Shown here in pieces: positions 6,496 to 17,700 of a stretch of DNA of 24,579 nt. The notes under the pieces were generated by a model. It made no database searches and had not been told where the DNA came from. It was given only the letters and a program-made list of their open reading frames with translations. How positions within the stretch are numbered: position 1 is the first letter of the stretch; each line of letters opens with the position of its first letter. The DNA comes from a virus. A program made the position numbers and the translations under genes. Where the stretch lies: positions 1-24,579 of IMG/VR virus record IMGVR_UViG_3300035195_000502. One strand, written 5' to 3'.

Positions 6496-8170
6496 CTATT
6501 CTCTCTTTAAGTGATTCAACTTCAGCTGTTAGTTCTTTTATTGATTCTATTAATAAACCTACTATGTTACCATATGATACGGAGTAATGACCGTCTGATT
6601 CTCTTTTATTAACAACCTCTGGTATTATATCTTTTACTTCTTGAGCTATAACACCCATCATTCTTTTATCACTAGAACCTTCGTCAGTTCTAACAAATGT
6701 AACACCTCTTAGTTTATTTACTTTATCTAAAGCATCAGGGATAGTTTCAACATCACCTTTAACCCTAGCGTCAGAGTAAGCAGCAACATCATGACTAGCA
6801 TATATTGATATATTACTTACATTTCCACTAACATCTAACGTATAATCAGGGCTTGAATCATTAATACCAACTCTACCTGTTTCTGCAACAGTTAAAGTTT
6901 CCCCATTATCTCCACCCATGTAAACTCTCCATCTATCAGCATCACATCTAAGTGTTGCTTGAGTTGAATCACCCGGTTCCATCACTTGACCTGAAGTACT
7001 AGCCACGAAGTTTGGCCCAATTGAACCTGTGGAATGTATTGAGCCAGCAACTGTTATACCAGCAGATACCGTGCTTAGTTTGTAAGATCCACCATAAGAT
7101 ATATTTACCTCACCACTTGCTCCACCATATTTAATTAAGTTCTGAACTGTACCGGTGCTATTTTCTGACTGGTGGTACGTGTAAGCACCGTGATTTCGGT
7201 TAGTAAACTTCATATTACCACTACTTCCAGAATGCGTTAATCTAAACAACGATGTGTCACCAAAGTCCATATTAACATTTTGATTTATTCTAACTGTAGT
7301 TGTATCAAAAGTTTGATCAGCTGTAAAAAGGTTTGCTACATTTAACCAAGCAACTTTTTTCATACTGTTCCAAGAAGATCCAGCTCCATTTCTAAAATAC
7401 AAGTTACCATCACCCGTCGAGCTATCAGCTTCACCTATAAGTTGCCAAGCAGCGTAAGTTCCACTCCAACCTTTCATTGTCATACCACTGTACCAAGAAC
7501 CTAAGTTGCTAAAGTCATCGGTAAAGCTAAACGAAACAGCATTGTCTGTAAAGTTAGCTGGAGTAACTTCACCAGAGTTTCTAGTATCTTTAATTTTAAT
7601 CTCACTAACAATTGGGCTAGTGAAAGTTTTTACACCACCTATTGTTTGATTGCCACTAGTTATTACAGCTCCAAGAGAACTAGCTGTTGGAAGTGTTTGT
7701 GAATTTATAGTGCCATCAGAAATAGCTGCGTTTAATTGAGCTGTTGTAAATGAACCTAAAACAGCTGCGTTACCAACAGATGTGACATGCCCTGTTAAAT
7801 TTGCATTAGTAGTTACTGTTGCAGAATTACCTGAACAAGTACCAGCAGAAGTAGCGGATCCAGCGTTACCGGTTAAATGACCATTAAACGTACCGTGAAA
7901 ATCATCAGCATGTATATTTGCAAATTTAACTGTACTTGTACCTACATCATAGATAGAATCTGATCCTACATATATATCTCCATCAGCAGTAATAGCACCG
8001 CTAGAGTTGACATTAAATATAGGAACACCAGATATATCTGATACAGAAAACAGATCACCAGTTAAGCTGTCTGTTACTGAAAACAATTGCCCTTGCGTAC
8101 CTTGAATATCAAGAACAGTTCCTGTGCCATCTACTACGAGGCCTTTTTTTACTTTAAATTCGTTTGCCAT
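6479..8170 (-). CDS. Tail fibre with C-terminal peptidase S74 intramolecular chaperone
   Basis: This 563-aa fibre starts with a modular head (DIQGTQGQLFSVT at 21-33, then GDLFSVSDISGVPIFNVNSS) that is nearly the same as the N-terminus of the 2041-aa fibre. A beta-helical, Gly/Ser/Asn-rich shaft follows. The last 100 residues (about 464-563) are a chaperone-of-endosialidase domain: YSDARVK with S466/D467, ALDKVNKLRGVTFV, MMGVIAQEVKDIIPEVV and a C-terminal helix ending LTAEVESLKERI. In this family the domain folds the fibre trimer and cuts itself off before S466, using the Ser-Asp pair. It is the only fibre here with this domain. The gene has a Shine-Dalgarno-like AAAGG eight bases before its ATG, unusual for this window. 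Confidence 0.92.
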   Translation of the reverse strand: MANEFKVKKGLVVDGTGTVLDIQGTQGQLFSVTDSLTGDLFSVSDISGVPIFNVNSSGAITADGDIYVGSDSIYDVGTSTVKFANIHADDFHGTFNGHLTGNAGSATSAGTCSGNSATVTTNANLTGHVTSVGNAAVLGSFTTAQLNAAISDGTINSQTLPTASSLGAVITSGNQTIGGVKTFTSPIVSEIKIKDTRNSGEVTPANFTDNAVSFSFTDDFSNLGSWYSGMTMKGWSGTYAAWQLIGEADSSTGDGNLYFRNGAGSSWNSMKKVAWLNVANLFTADQTFDTTTVRINQNVNMDFGDTSLFRLTHSGSSGNMKFTNRNHGAYTYHQSENSTGTVQNLIKYGGASGEVNISYGGSYKLSTVSAGITVAGSIHSTGSIGPNFVASTSGQVMEPGDSTQATLRCDADRWRVYMGGDNGETLTVAETGRVGINDSSPDYTLDVSGNVSNISIYASHDVAAYSDARVKGDVETIPDALDKVNKLRGVTFVRTDEGSSDKRMMGVIAQEVKDIIPEVVNKRESDGHYSVSYGNIVGLLIESIKELTAEVESLKERIDGGTK

Positions 8171-8178
8171 AATTGTTA

Positions 8179-8183
8179 CCTTT
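8179..8183 (-). promoter_or_regulatory. Shine-Dalgarno-like site before the S74 fibre
   Basis: On the minus strand AAAGG lies eight bases upstream of the ATG at 8170. It is noted because nearly every other leader in the window lacks such a motif. It could be chance in a 27-base spacer. Confidence 0.4.
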
Positions 8184-8197
8184 CATTTTCCAGGTTA

Positions 8198-9466
8198 TTA
8201 TAAGTTAAATCTATTTTTGTATGCTTTGTAATTTGAAATAGCATCTTCTTGTGTTAATGCTTTTTGATAAACTTTCCAAACTGGTATTTCACCAGGCCAG
8301 TAAGCTGTATTCCTACCTCTGTCTCTGCCTACAGAAAAACTAGGGTTGTTAGGTAGTAAAGGAATTTCATTAACTCCACTTGATAAAGTTTGTTGAACCC
8401 CATTTATCCAAACTTTTTTATTAGTATTGTTTGAGTAACCACCAGCATAACTAAGTACTATATGGTAAAATTGATCTGCCACCATTAAAGGTGAGTTGGT
8501 AAATGTAGTGTCTTTACTATAAAAATACCAGTTCATATTATTGGAGTTCACGTCTAAAGCGCTGTATTGATGTGTAGTTGAGTTACCTATAGTAAACGGA
8601 TCTTTTCTACTACCTATACTACTTTGATTAACGTTACAAGAAAATATCATTTCTATAGTGTGAGGTTGACCTAGCCCAGACATAGGTAGTACTCCAGTAA
8701 TATGATCATCAGTTTCATCGTACGAAGGTTGTCCTGTAGAAGTAAAAGAAACGTTACCTACATCTATATTAGTTGTTTTCTTTAAATCTATTAGAGATGC
8801 TGTATCTGATCTTGTTGTACCACCTTGTAACCATACTACTGAATGTAGCTTATCTGGAACAATTGCTGTTTGTGTTACGTACATTTTAGTTTCTCCACTT
8901 CCAGTAAAAAGATAAAATGTTCCGTTACCTGTTGACCCTTCTGGTACCGTGTAGCAATGTTTTACTAACTGCCAGTCCATTGTTAAACTGTGGTTGGTAG
9001 AGGCTGAATAAGCTCCTCCCCCTACTTTACTATAATATAAATGGGGTCTAACTGATTTACCCACAAATGAAGAATCTGCTGCTTTCACCCAAGCTTGTAA
9101 AGTAATTTTACTTCCATTAGCCAAGTTGGTTGATGGTACCCCGCTCCAATTCGTAGGCCCAAAACTACCTCCAGAAACATTGTGATACAGCATTGCGTTT
9201 GTAAGTTCACCATCTGGACCTGGTATATTGACTAAAGTTTTTGTTTGTGTGGTGCTAGAATAAGTGTGATACGGTGTGTTGTTTCCGTCATAAGCTCCCC
9301 AGTTATTAAAACCAGTTTGAGTCATTGCGGATATATCAGAATCTTGTGCGTTTGTAGCAGGTTCACCCTTATAAAACCTAGTTGCAGTACCATTATCGGC
9401 TATACCATGCCCGGTGTCATATCCAAATACTAAATTGTCGTTTGTTAATTTTGGTCCTGTATACAT
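8198..9466 (-). CDS. LamG/concanavalin A-like lectin tail adhesin (422 aa)
   Basis: The N-terminus (NLVFGYDTGHGIADNGTATR, then FYKGEPATN) is shared with the 407-aa protein. Residues about 85-215 look like a carbohydrate-binding jelly roll (ITLQAWVKAADSS, then WQLVKHCYTVPEGS). A linker RSDTASLIDL at 219-228 and a STGQP turn lead into a LamG-type domain at about 266-415 (HTIEMIFSCN, FYHIVLSYAGG, KKVWINGV, FSVGRD). The end is the family signature KVYQKALTQEDAISNYKAYK. LamG domains bind glycans, so this is probably a receptor-binding fibre or accessory. It is one of three related lectin genes here and is separated by one base from the preceding one. Confidence 0.85.
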   Translation of the reverse strand: MYTGPKLTNDNLVFGYDTGHGIADNGTATRFYKGEPATNAQDSDISAMTQTGFNNWGAYDGNNTPYHTYSSTTQTKTLVNIPGPDGELTNAMLYHNVSGGSFGPTNWSGVPSTNLANGSKITLQAWVKAADSSFVGKSVRPHLYYSKVGGGAYSASTNHSLTMDWQLVKHCYTVPEGSTGNGTFYLFTGSGETKMYVTQTAIVPDKLHSVVWLQGGTTRSDTASLIDLKKTTNIDVGNVSFTSTGQPSYDETDDHITGVLPMSGLGQPHTIEMIFSCNVNQSSIGSRKDPFTIGNSTTHQYSALDVNSNNMNWYFYSKDTTFTNSPLMVADQFYHIVLSYAGGYSNNTNKKVWINGVQQTLSSGVNEIPLLPNNPSFSVGRDRGRNTAYWPGEIPVWKVYQKALTQEDAISNYKAYKNRFNL

Positions 9467-9467
9467 A

Positions 9468-10223
9468 TTATATAAATCTAGCTTTCATTTGATTAAAGTT
9501 TTCTGTTATTTCAGCGTTTGACAACGGAGTGTTGTAAGTTAAAACATAACTAAAAGAATTATCCGCGTGATAACTACTTTGAGCAGATCCCCATCCGTTA
9601 AAGTTTCTTATTTTGTAAGCTGTATTGATTGGTGATGTTGTTATCTCAGTACTAAAAGTAACTCCGTTATCTGGATTACCAACAAACGCTTTTATTTTAG
9701 CAGTATTTATATCATACCTAACACCAATCATATTCCATGAGTTTTCTTTGCATGAAGCCCAGTTAACTCCAGAGTATGTACCACCAGCACCAGTTCCACC
9801 ATAACTACTATTATTCATACTTATTACAAAATTACCATTAGTTCCATTCTGTATTGTAAGTATATCACCAGAATGACCATCCGTTACAGTGTGCCACCAG
9901 TTATTAGGTACACCTGTTGTTTTATATACCCAAAACATAACAGTGAAAGATGTATCACCACCAACAACTTTATCTCCGTTAGTTATGCTACCATATCTAA
10001 TACCAGTGTCTAAACTGCCAGAACCTGTTTCACCAGCTGTAGAAGCAAAATGCCTAACACCATATGTAGTAACATCTGTAGTGTTAGCACCTAAAGTCAT
10101 TGACTTGTTACCTACGATATCTGTTAACGCGTTTGTAGATACGTTAAAGCTTTCAGGGTTAGCAGGATCTGCACAAAAGATTAATCCTTCGGTATGTATT
10201 TTAGGCCCTACTTTTGTTCCCAT
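9468..10223 (-). CDS. LamG/concanavalin A-like tail adhesin, short form (251 aa)
   Basis: This protein is essentially a single LamG-type domain. HTEGLIFCADPANPESF opens it and replaces the GYDTG opening of its larger relatives. SFTVMFWVYKTTG, NSWNMIGVRYDI and KIKAFVGNPDNG are strands typical of the fold, and it closes with SYVLTYNTPLSNAEITENFN. It lacks the N-terminal carbohydrate-binding block and the RSDTASLIDL linker of the 422-aa and 407-aa proteins, so it is a minimal version of the same adhesin. A role in binding a surface glycan is inferred from the fold. The opening phrase is common in phage and marine bacterial LamG proteins. Confidence 0.8.
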   Translation of the reverse strand: MGTKVGPKIHTEGLIFCADPANPESFNVSTNALTDIVGNKSMTLGANTTDVTTYGVRHFASTAGETGSGSLDTGIRYGSITNGDKVVGGDTSFTVMFWVYKTTGVPNNWWHTVTDGHSGDILTIQNGTNGNFVISMNNSSYGGTGAGGTYSGVNWASCKENSWNMIGVRYDINTAKIKAFVGNPDNGVTFSTEITTSPINTAYKIRNFNGWGSAQSSYHADNSFSYVLTYNTPLSNAEITENFNQMKARFI

Positions 10224-10224
10224 G

Positions 10225-10557
10225 TTATTCTTCTATTGGATTAGTCCACTCTTCTGTTGCTAATAATTCTAATATATCTGCATGGTTATATTCAGTGTAG
10301 TCTGTGCTATACACACTCGGTCTACCATACACGCCAGCTTCGATTGTATTAGTTACTTCTTCACCTGTTTCTAAATCTTCGTAAGTTTCAGTGTAAGTTT
10401 CACTTACAACACGAACTTCATATTTAACAAATGTCTCTGACTCATCTATAGATTTCCTAAGAGAATCTACATTTGACTCATGAACTTCATTAAAGTTTAT
10501 AGTATCTATTATACTTGTTGGTATTACTAACCATCTTCTGTTTTGAAATCTACTCAT
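10225..10557 (-). CDS. Fibre-associated small protein (110 aa), function unknown
   Basis: It sits between two LamG adhesin genes, one base from the next and four bases from the previous. The sequence is beta-rich and acidic (FVKYEVRVVSETYTETYEDL, then GEEVTNTIEAGVYG) with an opening RRWLVIPTSIID. A small accessory or connector protein of the fibre complex is plausible, since such short proteins are often wedged among fibre genes in marine phages. No enzymatic motif, signal peptide or membrane segment is visible. Confidence 0.75.
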   Translation of the reverse strand: MSRFQNRRWLVIPTSIIDTINFNEVHESNVDSLRKSIDESETFVKYEVRVVSETYTETYEDLETGEEVTNTIEAGVYGRPSVYSTDYTEYNHADILELLATEEWTNPIEE

Positions 10558-10561
10558 AATT

Positions 10562-11785
10562 TTATATATTAAATCTGTTTTTAAGTGATTTGTAATTTTG
10601 TGTTATTTCTGACGCTGTTAATGCTTTACTATATAATCTTGCAACTGGTACATGTCCATTGAAATACCTACTGTAACCTCCGAATTCATATCTACCAATG
10701 TACCTTGCAAAAAAAGCAGCCTTTGCTGCTGTCCAAGCAAAACCAACGTGATTACCACCTTCAGCAACACCATTTACATAAAACTGCATAGTTGTACCAT
10801 TTACTTGTACAAAAGCTATATGATACCAAGTGTTACTAGCAAACACAGTGTCACCCATCTTCCAAACATGAGAGCCTCTATCCCAAACTTGTAATCTACT
10901 TTGATGCAAAGCAAGCCAACCAGCATTATGTACGTCTTCTTCGCATCCGTTAAAATGTTGTAGTGTAGAAGCTGAATCACTGTTAAACACGTATTCTGCG
11001 GTCCAACCATTACTAGCCGCGTTTGCAACACTAGAAATTTCCACGTCAGAACCAAGGTCTACGTAATCACTACTCCCGTCCATATCAGGCTGCCCAGTTG
11101 AATCAAAAGACATATATGATAAATCTATATCTCTAGTTCTTTTTAAATCTATTAAACTAGCCGTATCTGATCTTGTACCTGATATAAATGGACTAGCTTC
11201 AGTTTCTCTTTCCACTTGATAATCTCTGTAGTAAAAGTAATCATTTAAACCGCTAACACCTGTAGTATTGTTATATATAAACCACGCATGAACGTGACTT
11301 CCTCCACTTTTAACCATAGTACTTGCAAAGTGACCATCTTGTCTGTTAGCGTTAATACTGCTACCACCATTAGTTGTGTAATTTCTGTTTATGTAATGTA
11401 CTCTGGTACCACCACCGCTTCCATCAAAAGGCATATAATAACCTTTATCACGCATGTTACCCCAGTCAAACTCAGCAGAGTGACTGTAAATAACACCTGA
11501 GTCATGAGTAGTGTAAGTCCATTGTAAAATTCTAAAATTATTACCTCTATTACTTATAGTAACTTTTTTCCATCGTGGCCCTTTTTCAGGAGCATCTGCA
11601 ACAGTAACAACATTACCATAACCACCTGAATTATGACCAGCGGCAACACCATTTACTTGTAAGTTAGTAGTTGGTTTACCCTTAAAAAATCTTGTAGACA
11701 AGCCTGGATCTGCTACGCCATAACCAGTGTCATATCCGACCACTAAACCGTCTCTTACTATATTTGCTCCTCTTGCTATTCCCAT
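10562..11785 (-). CDS. LamG/concanavalin A-like lectin tail adhesin (407 aa)
   Basis: This has the same architecture as the 422-aa protein. The opening is DGLVVGYDTGYGVADPGLST then RFFKGKPTTN. A central beta domain (about 60-195) differs in sequence from that of the 422-aa protein and includes a His-containing surface (SHVHAWFIYN). The linker RSDTASLIDL lies at 205-214, followed by a STGQP turn and a LamG domain at about 240-400 (WTAEYVFNSD, TWYHIAFVQVNG, MQFYVNGV, RYIGRYEFGG). It ends ARLYSKALTASEITQNYKSL. Conserved ends with a diverged middle suggest exchange of the receptor-specific part. It begins with a TAATG overlap on the giant fibre gene, so the two may be translated and assembled together. 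Confidence 0.85.
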   Translation of the reverse strand: MGIARGANIVRDGLVVGYDTGYGVADPGLSTRFFKGKPTTNLQVNGVAAGHNSGGYGNVVTVADAPEKGPRWKKVTISNRGNNFRILQWTYTTHDSGVIYSHSAEFDWGNMRDKGYYMPFDGSGGGTRVHYINRNYTTNGGSSINANRQDGHFASTMVKSGGSHVHAWFIYNNTTGVSGLNDYFYYRDYQVERETEASPFISGTRSDTASLIDLKRTRDIDLSYMSFDSTGQPDMDGSSDYVDLGSDVEISSVANAASNGWTAEYVFNSDSASTLQHFNGCEEDVHNAGWLALHQSRLQVWDRGSHVWKMGDTVFASNTWYHIAFVQVNGTTMQFYVNGVAEGGNHVGFAWTAAKAAFFARYIGRYEFGGYSRYFNGHVPVARLYSKALTASEITQNYKSLKNRFNI

Positions 11786-14700
11786 TATATTGCTCTTGTT
11801 AAGGCTTTAATTGTCCAAGTACTAGACGTGGTGGTTGCTCTTAGTCTCATATTGGTTCCTGATATATCTACGCTTAATGTTACATCTGATGTGTCACCTA
11901 AGTCTACTGTTGATGTTTCTGCGAACTCAACTAAAGGAGTTGACGCGCCGTTATGACAAGCATATACAATACCTGCTCTGACGTTAGTTCCATTTTTAAT
12001 AACAAAGTCAAAGAAAGCAGCTGTGTAAGTACCGTGAACTACACTGGCAACAGTTGTAGTAGTAGTAGCAGAAGTTACCGTTGCTGTTTCTATATAAGGC
12101 CTACTTGTTATATTACCCCAAGCAACAGCGTTTGCTGTAGTTGCTGTGGCTGCGTTACCCGTACACGATCCTGAAGATCCAGTTGTGTTTTGATTCCACG
12201 TTGGCACGGTACCAGTCAAACCGCTATATGCAACATTTGTAGCAGTAGCAGCGTTACCTGATATGTTTGTTTGATCACCAGTATTTGTACCTGATAAATT
12301 ACCTATATCAGTAAGATCTTGCGCTGACAAACTTCCTGTTCCAGTTATGTAGTTTCCAGCAGCTTGGTAACTTCCAGCAGCTTGAGCACCTAACTCTGAT
12401 AAAGTAGGTTTATGGCCTTCGTGATAAATCTCAGAGGTTAAATGGTGAATAGTGTTATGTTCTTCACTAAAAGCGCTTATATTACTTACAGTTGGAGAAT
12501 CATAAAAAACAGTTGTTGCTCCTCCAGAAGTTGGGTTAGCACTTTGAATACCATGACCGTATGATTTTACGTTCATCTTAAATTGACCATAACTTTTTAC
12601 CTCAGCATAAAGATCTACGTAATAAGTGTCTTGACTTGAATGATCCCAACCAGCATCTACAGGTGTTCCTAATACAAATCTAAAATGATTACAATAAGGT
12701 CCACTAGCTTCTTTTAAGTAAAGCTTTATCATGTTAGCTTGGGTGTTAGCGCCACCGTAGTCACCCATTATAGCAAATCTCAAATTAGCTGATTCATAGC
12801 TTTCAGCTGTAACATTTATCTCTAGGTTTTGCCAGTTACCATCCCAATGAGCTGGACAACCGTATAACCTACCAACATGATATCTTTTAGCTTGAGTAGC
12901 TGAAGCGTTAAGACCAGAGTAAGTGCGAAAATCTTCCGCGTGATCAATACGAGCTAAAGTAAAACCGTTTAACTGTGTAGAGTTTGTAGCTGTTGTAGCT
13001 GTAGCAGCATTACCAGTACATGAACCTGAACTACCTGATACAGATGTTACGTTTGAGTTCAACATACCAGCGTTATCAGTAAAAGCTAATGTTTTCCAAG
13101 CTTGAGTAGTATAAGCGGTAGAGTTAGAAAATTTTCTATAGTATAAATTTCCATTACTACTAAAACCTAATTGACTATTGTAATCACCAGTATGTCTATT
13201 TACAGTTAGTATAGAGTTAGAGTTATCTGCTGCTGCAAACAAGCCTGATACAGTACTACCTAATGCTCCAGTATATATTAAGTTATTAGTACCTGGGTGT
13301 GTTGATATACCACCACCATCTGTAAGCTTAGCTGCAGATCCTGCCGCACCTGAAACAGATGTTTGTGCTACGTTCTCTATATAGTTACTAACGTGAATTG
13401 TACCAGCATTTTCTGCTGACCAGTCTATAATTTGATTACCAGAAGGTATTGTTGTGTTACCTGCGTGATGTACTGTATTACCATTTATCTTTGCTTCATT
13501 TGGTAACACTTGAAAATCAGGAGTTCCACTCATTAAACTACCTGAAACATCAATTCTTAAATTATCTGGACTACCTTCGGTATAGCCAATACCGTAACCT
13601 GGATTACCTGCATTGTATTGCCATATAGGTAATATTGAAGAGCCATGACCTGTTCCGTATAGTCCACCAGTAATAAATCTACCTGTACTACCACCTATTG
13701 GAGCAAAGGCTGACGCATGTTGACCATCTAATAAATCAGCATCTAATCCTGAGCTAGCACCATCGTTACCGCTATCCCAAATTTTTCTCCAACCTGAGTA
13801 TTCATCATTATTCCATCCGGTTTGATAATGTAAACCTCCAGTATGAGGAGCATATAGTTTAAATGTTGCATTTGGCAACTGCCAAGCCAAAACACTACCA
13901 TAAGTATATGAACCAGTAGGTGTATTAGAATTACCTGTTGCTGCATGGTTGTTGATTTGGAATAAACCAGAGGTATTTGTATTTCCAGTTCCAGTTGTAA
14001 ATATAGTGTCCCAATCTCCCGCTGCTGCTACACCTTTATACTTTAAAAATCTAGCATCTGATTCAGTTTCTGTAAAATATCTACTGTCTAAATCTGTAGA
14101 AGATGCTGTTAAATATGAACCAGCAGCTTGTGCTCCTAAAGTAGATAAAGATGGTAGATTTCCTGAGTGGTATATTTCGTAAGAAGCTGCACCCATTGAC
14201 CAACCACCAACTGATAGTTTGTTTGTGCCTCCATCTAAACCAAAGTAACATGCAAAATCACCACCGACATGAAATGTCATAAAAGCATCATTACCACTTC
14301 CGTTATTGAAAATTTCTATTGCTCCTAAAGACCCAGTAGATGTCGCTATAGTATCATGATTGTTTGTATCACAACCCCTAAATTCTATTCTATCGCTCGC
14401 GGTGTCTGCAACATCACTTCTTATGTATTTTGATTGTGTAGAGCTTGATGTTAAGTAACTTGGATCAGAGCTTGGTACCCAACTAGGTGTTGTGTCAGCA
14501 CTTGTAACGCTAGCAGGTATACCTTCTATCTTAGACCAGTTAGCGTATGGTTGGTTATTGGAATGACTATCATTGTATGTTGCGCTATCTGTAGTTACAA
14601 ACTCAACAGTAAAAGGATTAGTTATCATTTCAGCGGACGACGTTGAATGTCCAGCCATGTAGTTTCTTACAACAACTTGAGGATAACCCCACGTTGTATC

Positions 14701-17700
14701 AACTTCACCAACAGCCACGTATTGTTTTTGAGCAGTTGTATTTGCGCCAAATCTAACAGTTAAATCTCTGTTATCGCTATCCATTAACGCTATTACAGAA
14801 GTATTGTACCAACTAGCATTTGAATCACTATAGGAATAACCACCAACTTGTATAGACTGCATTCTATCAGTATTATACTCGTATATATCTATAATAAAAG
14901 ACTGCATGGAATTTGCTTGGTAGTGGGGTATTGTAATACGTAATCTACCAGTTGTGGTTCCAGCACCACCAGTTAAAATTCCACCCTTAACCATTGGCAT
15001 ATAGAAACCTCCACTACCTGACTGGTAAATATGTTTATTTAAAATATACTCAGGTAACCTATCGTTATTTAACGTTCCAGATGTTATTTCAGAAGCAGCG
15101 TGATTGTGAGAAGTGGCGGCAGCTCCTATTTCACCTAACGTCCACGACACATTCGCGCCTCCATTAAATGTTTTACCTGTACTACCTATAGTTAAGGTTC
15201 TAGCTGTTGTAAGCGTATCAGCATTAGGGTGATAACTGTCATGGAAAATTCTATCAGTATAGCTTGTACCGTCGCCTATATAGAGGTTTCCGGTATTATT
15301 CATCAACCATTTTTCATTAGTGCTATTCCAAGAGGTAGCGCCTGTGTTACCGTGAGCTATCATGATTGGCCCTGTTCTTTGGAAACCGTAAACCTGAAGC
15401 TTAGCAGAAGAAGTTGATGCTATTTCACCACCAAGATTTAATTGAGTACCCTGTGTTTCTGTATCTTTTCTCAAGTACCTAGTATCGTGGTTATGTGAAG
15501 ATGCTGCGGCTCCTAGTGAAGATAATGTTTGGTCACCTGTGTTGGTACCAGATAAGTTTGCTGCAGAAATATTACCATTAGTTTCTAATGTAGTTCCTGA
15601 ATTAAAATTCGTTGTAGGGTTTTTTGTAAAGTAAGTGTCACTTGTAGTTTGATCTATATTCCAATCACCCACCCAGTCTATACCACTACCATAAAATTCA
15701 GCACCATGCACTTTATGTACTTGAACAGTTGCATACACCCACGTTGAGTTTGTTTCACCAATAGCAATACATCTTCTTTCACTAGTGCCATCGTTTCTTC
15801 TACCAAAATAAACTGGTTTATCTAAAGCACCTATAACTTGAACATTTACGTTGTGCCATTGAGTAGAACTAGTATTACCACTACCGCCACTGTTCCAGTT
15901 GTGACCACCAATTATAAGTTTTGTTGCTCCTTTAGATGAATACTCGTATATGTCTATTTCCATATACATCATATCGTAGTTAGATAACGTACCAGGTAAG
16001 TCTATAACTATTTGACCTGTTGTAGTACTGTTACCACTCCATAAAGCATTTTGACCTGGATATGCTATTTTAGGATAATTATCATCACCTACTCCTAAAT
16101 GACCATGCACTACAGCTTTATCCGTTAAGGCGTTTCCAAGTAATGTGTTGCCATTTACATTTAAATTTCCAGTTATTGTACCACCAGCTAAAGGAAGCTT
16201 AGTAGCAATACTGTTCGTAACTGTTGTACTAAAACTAGCATCATCACCTAACGCTGCAGCTAATTCGTTTAATGTATTTAATGTACCAGGTGCTGAGTCA
16301 ACTAAATTTGATACAGCTGTGCCAACAAAAGCAGTTGTTGCTAATTGAGTTGTGCTTGTTCCAGCAGACGCTGTAGGCGCAGCAGGTGTACCTGTGAATG
16401 TTGGACTTGCTTTTGGAGCTAAACCACTTAAATCTTGATCACCAGTATTTGCAGTCGCAAGCGCAGCTATATCCACACCATCGACTGTACCAGATAAAGT
16501 TATATTACCAGAAGCATCGATACCAGCTTTTTCTGTGTTACCAGCGTAAAATTTAAAACCACCGGCACCAGAACCACTAGATTGAAAAATAACATCATTT
16601 GTTGATTGGCTTACTTGAATGTATAACCCTTGAAAAGTACTAGAATCTGTATAGTGTAAAAAGTTTGCGATAGACCCTGCAGTGTCTCTAAATACACTAA
16701 GATTTCTACTTGTTGGAGCAGTACCTATACCAAGTCTTCCATCTATCTGTGTGCCACCTGAAAAAACCACATCACCAGCTTGTAAGTAACCATCTACAAC
16801 AGTGCTTGATCCAGTTGATTTTACAATTCTAACACCCTTGTATTTACCACCGCTAGACGAGTTGTTTTGTTGTTGGCCAATTCGCATAACTTTATCGTTA
16901 TAACCGCTACCAACTGTTTCTAAATTAAAATGAAAAGATTGTGTCCAATCATCACCACCAGTACCACCTTGGAATACCCATCTGTTAGAAGCGTTTCTAA
17001 ACCAAGTATAACCACTATGATCGTTTAAATCAATACTATAAGTGTCGTTAGTATTATACAAGTGACCAGCCATGTGTATATTTGCTGAAGCATTTATGTA
17101 ATCAGAAAATTGCTTAACACCGGCTATTATTTGGTTACCTGATGTTTGAACCAAAGCGTTTAGATTAGTCGCTCCTGTACCACCTTCAGCCACAGCTAGT
17201 GCGGTTCCTAATGTTAACGCGCCAGATATATCAGCATTACCGTTTATGTCTAAAGATGTAGCTTCTAGTTCGCCATTTACAAAAAACTTACCGCTTATAA
17301 AACTACTAGTTCCGTCTCCACTAAATTTAGCAAATTCAGTTTTACCGGTTTTATTATATAAGTGTAAAGTACCAGCAGAGCTACTATCGTTGTTAATCCA
17401 TATCTTAAATTCTTCCCAAGCCGTGACCATGTGTGTGTTAGCACCACCAAATGTAATGTGATCTTCAGCATCTGACCATATATTTAATTTCGATCTAAAC
17501 GTTGTAGACGTAGCTGTTGTTTCGTTTAAACCATAATCACCTCTTCTGTGTGGATATATAGATATCGAACCGTCACCTATTACTAAATCATCATTAGCGT
17601 ATTCACCACTATTATTACCACCATCAGTAAATGAACCTATTTTTATTTGACTACCAGCAGTTGGCATGATTAAATTACTATCAATAGTAGTAACACCGTC

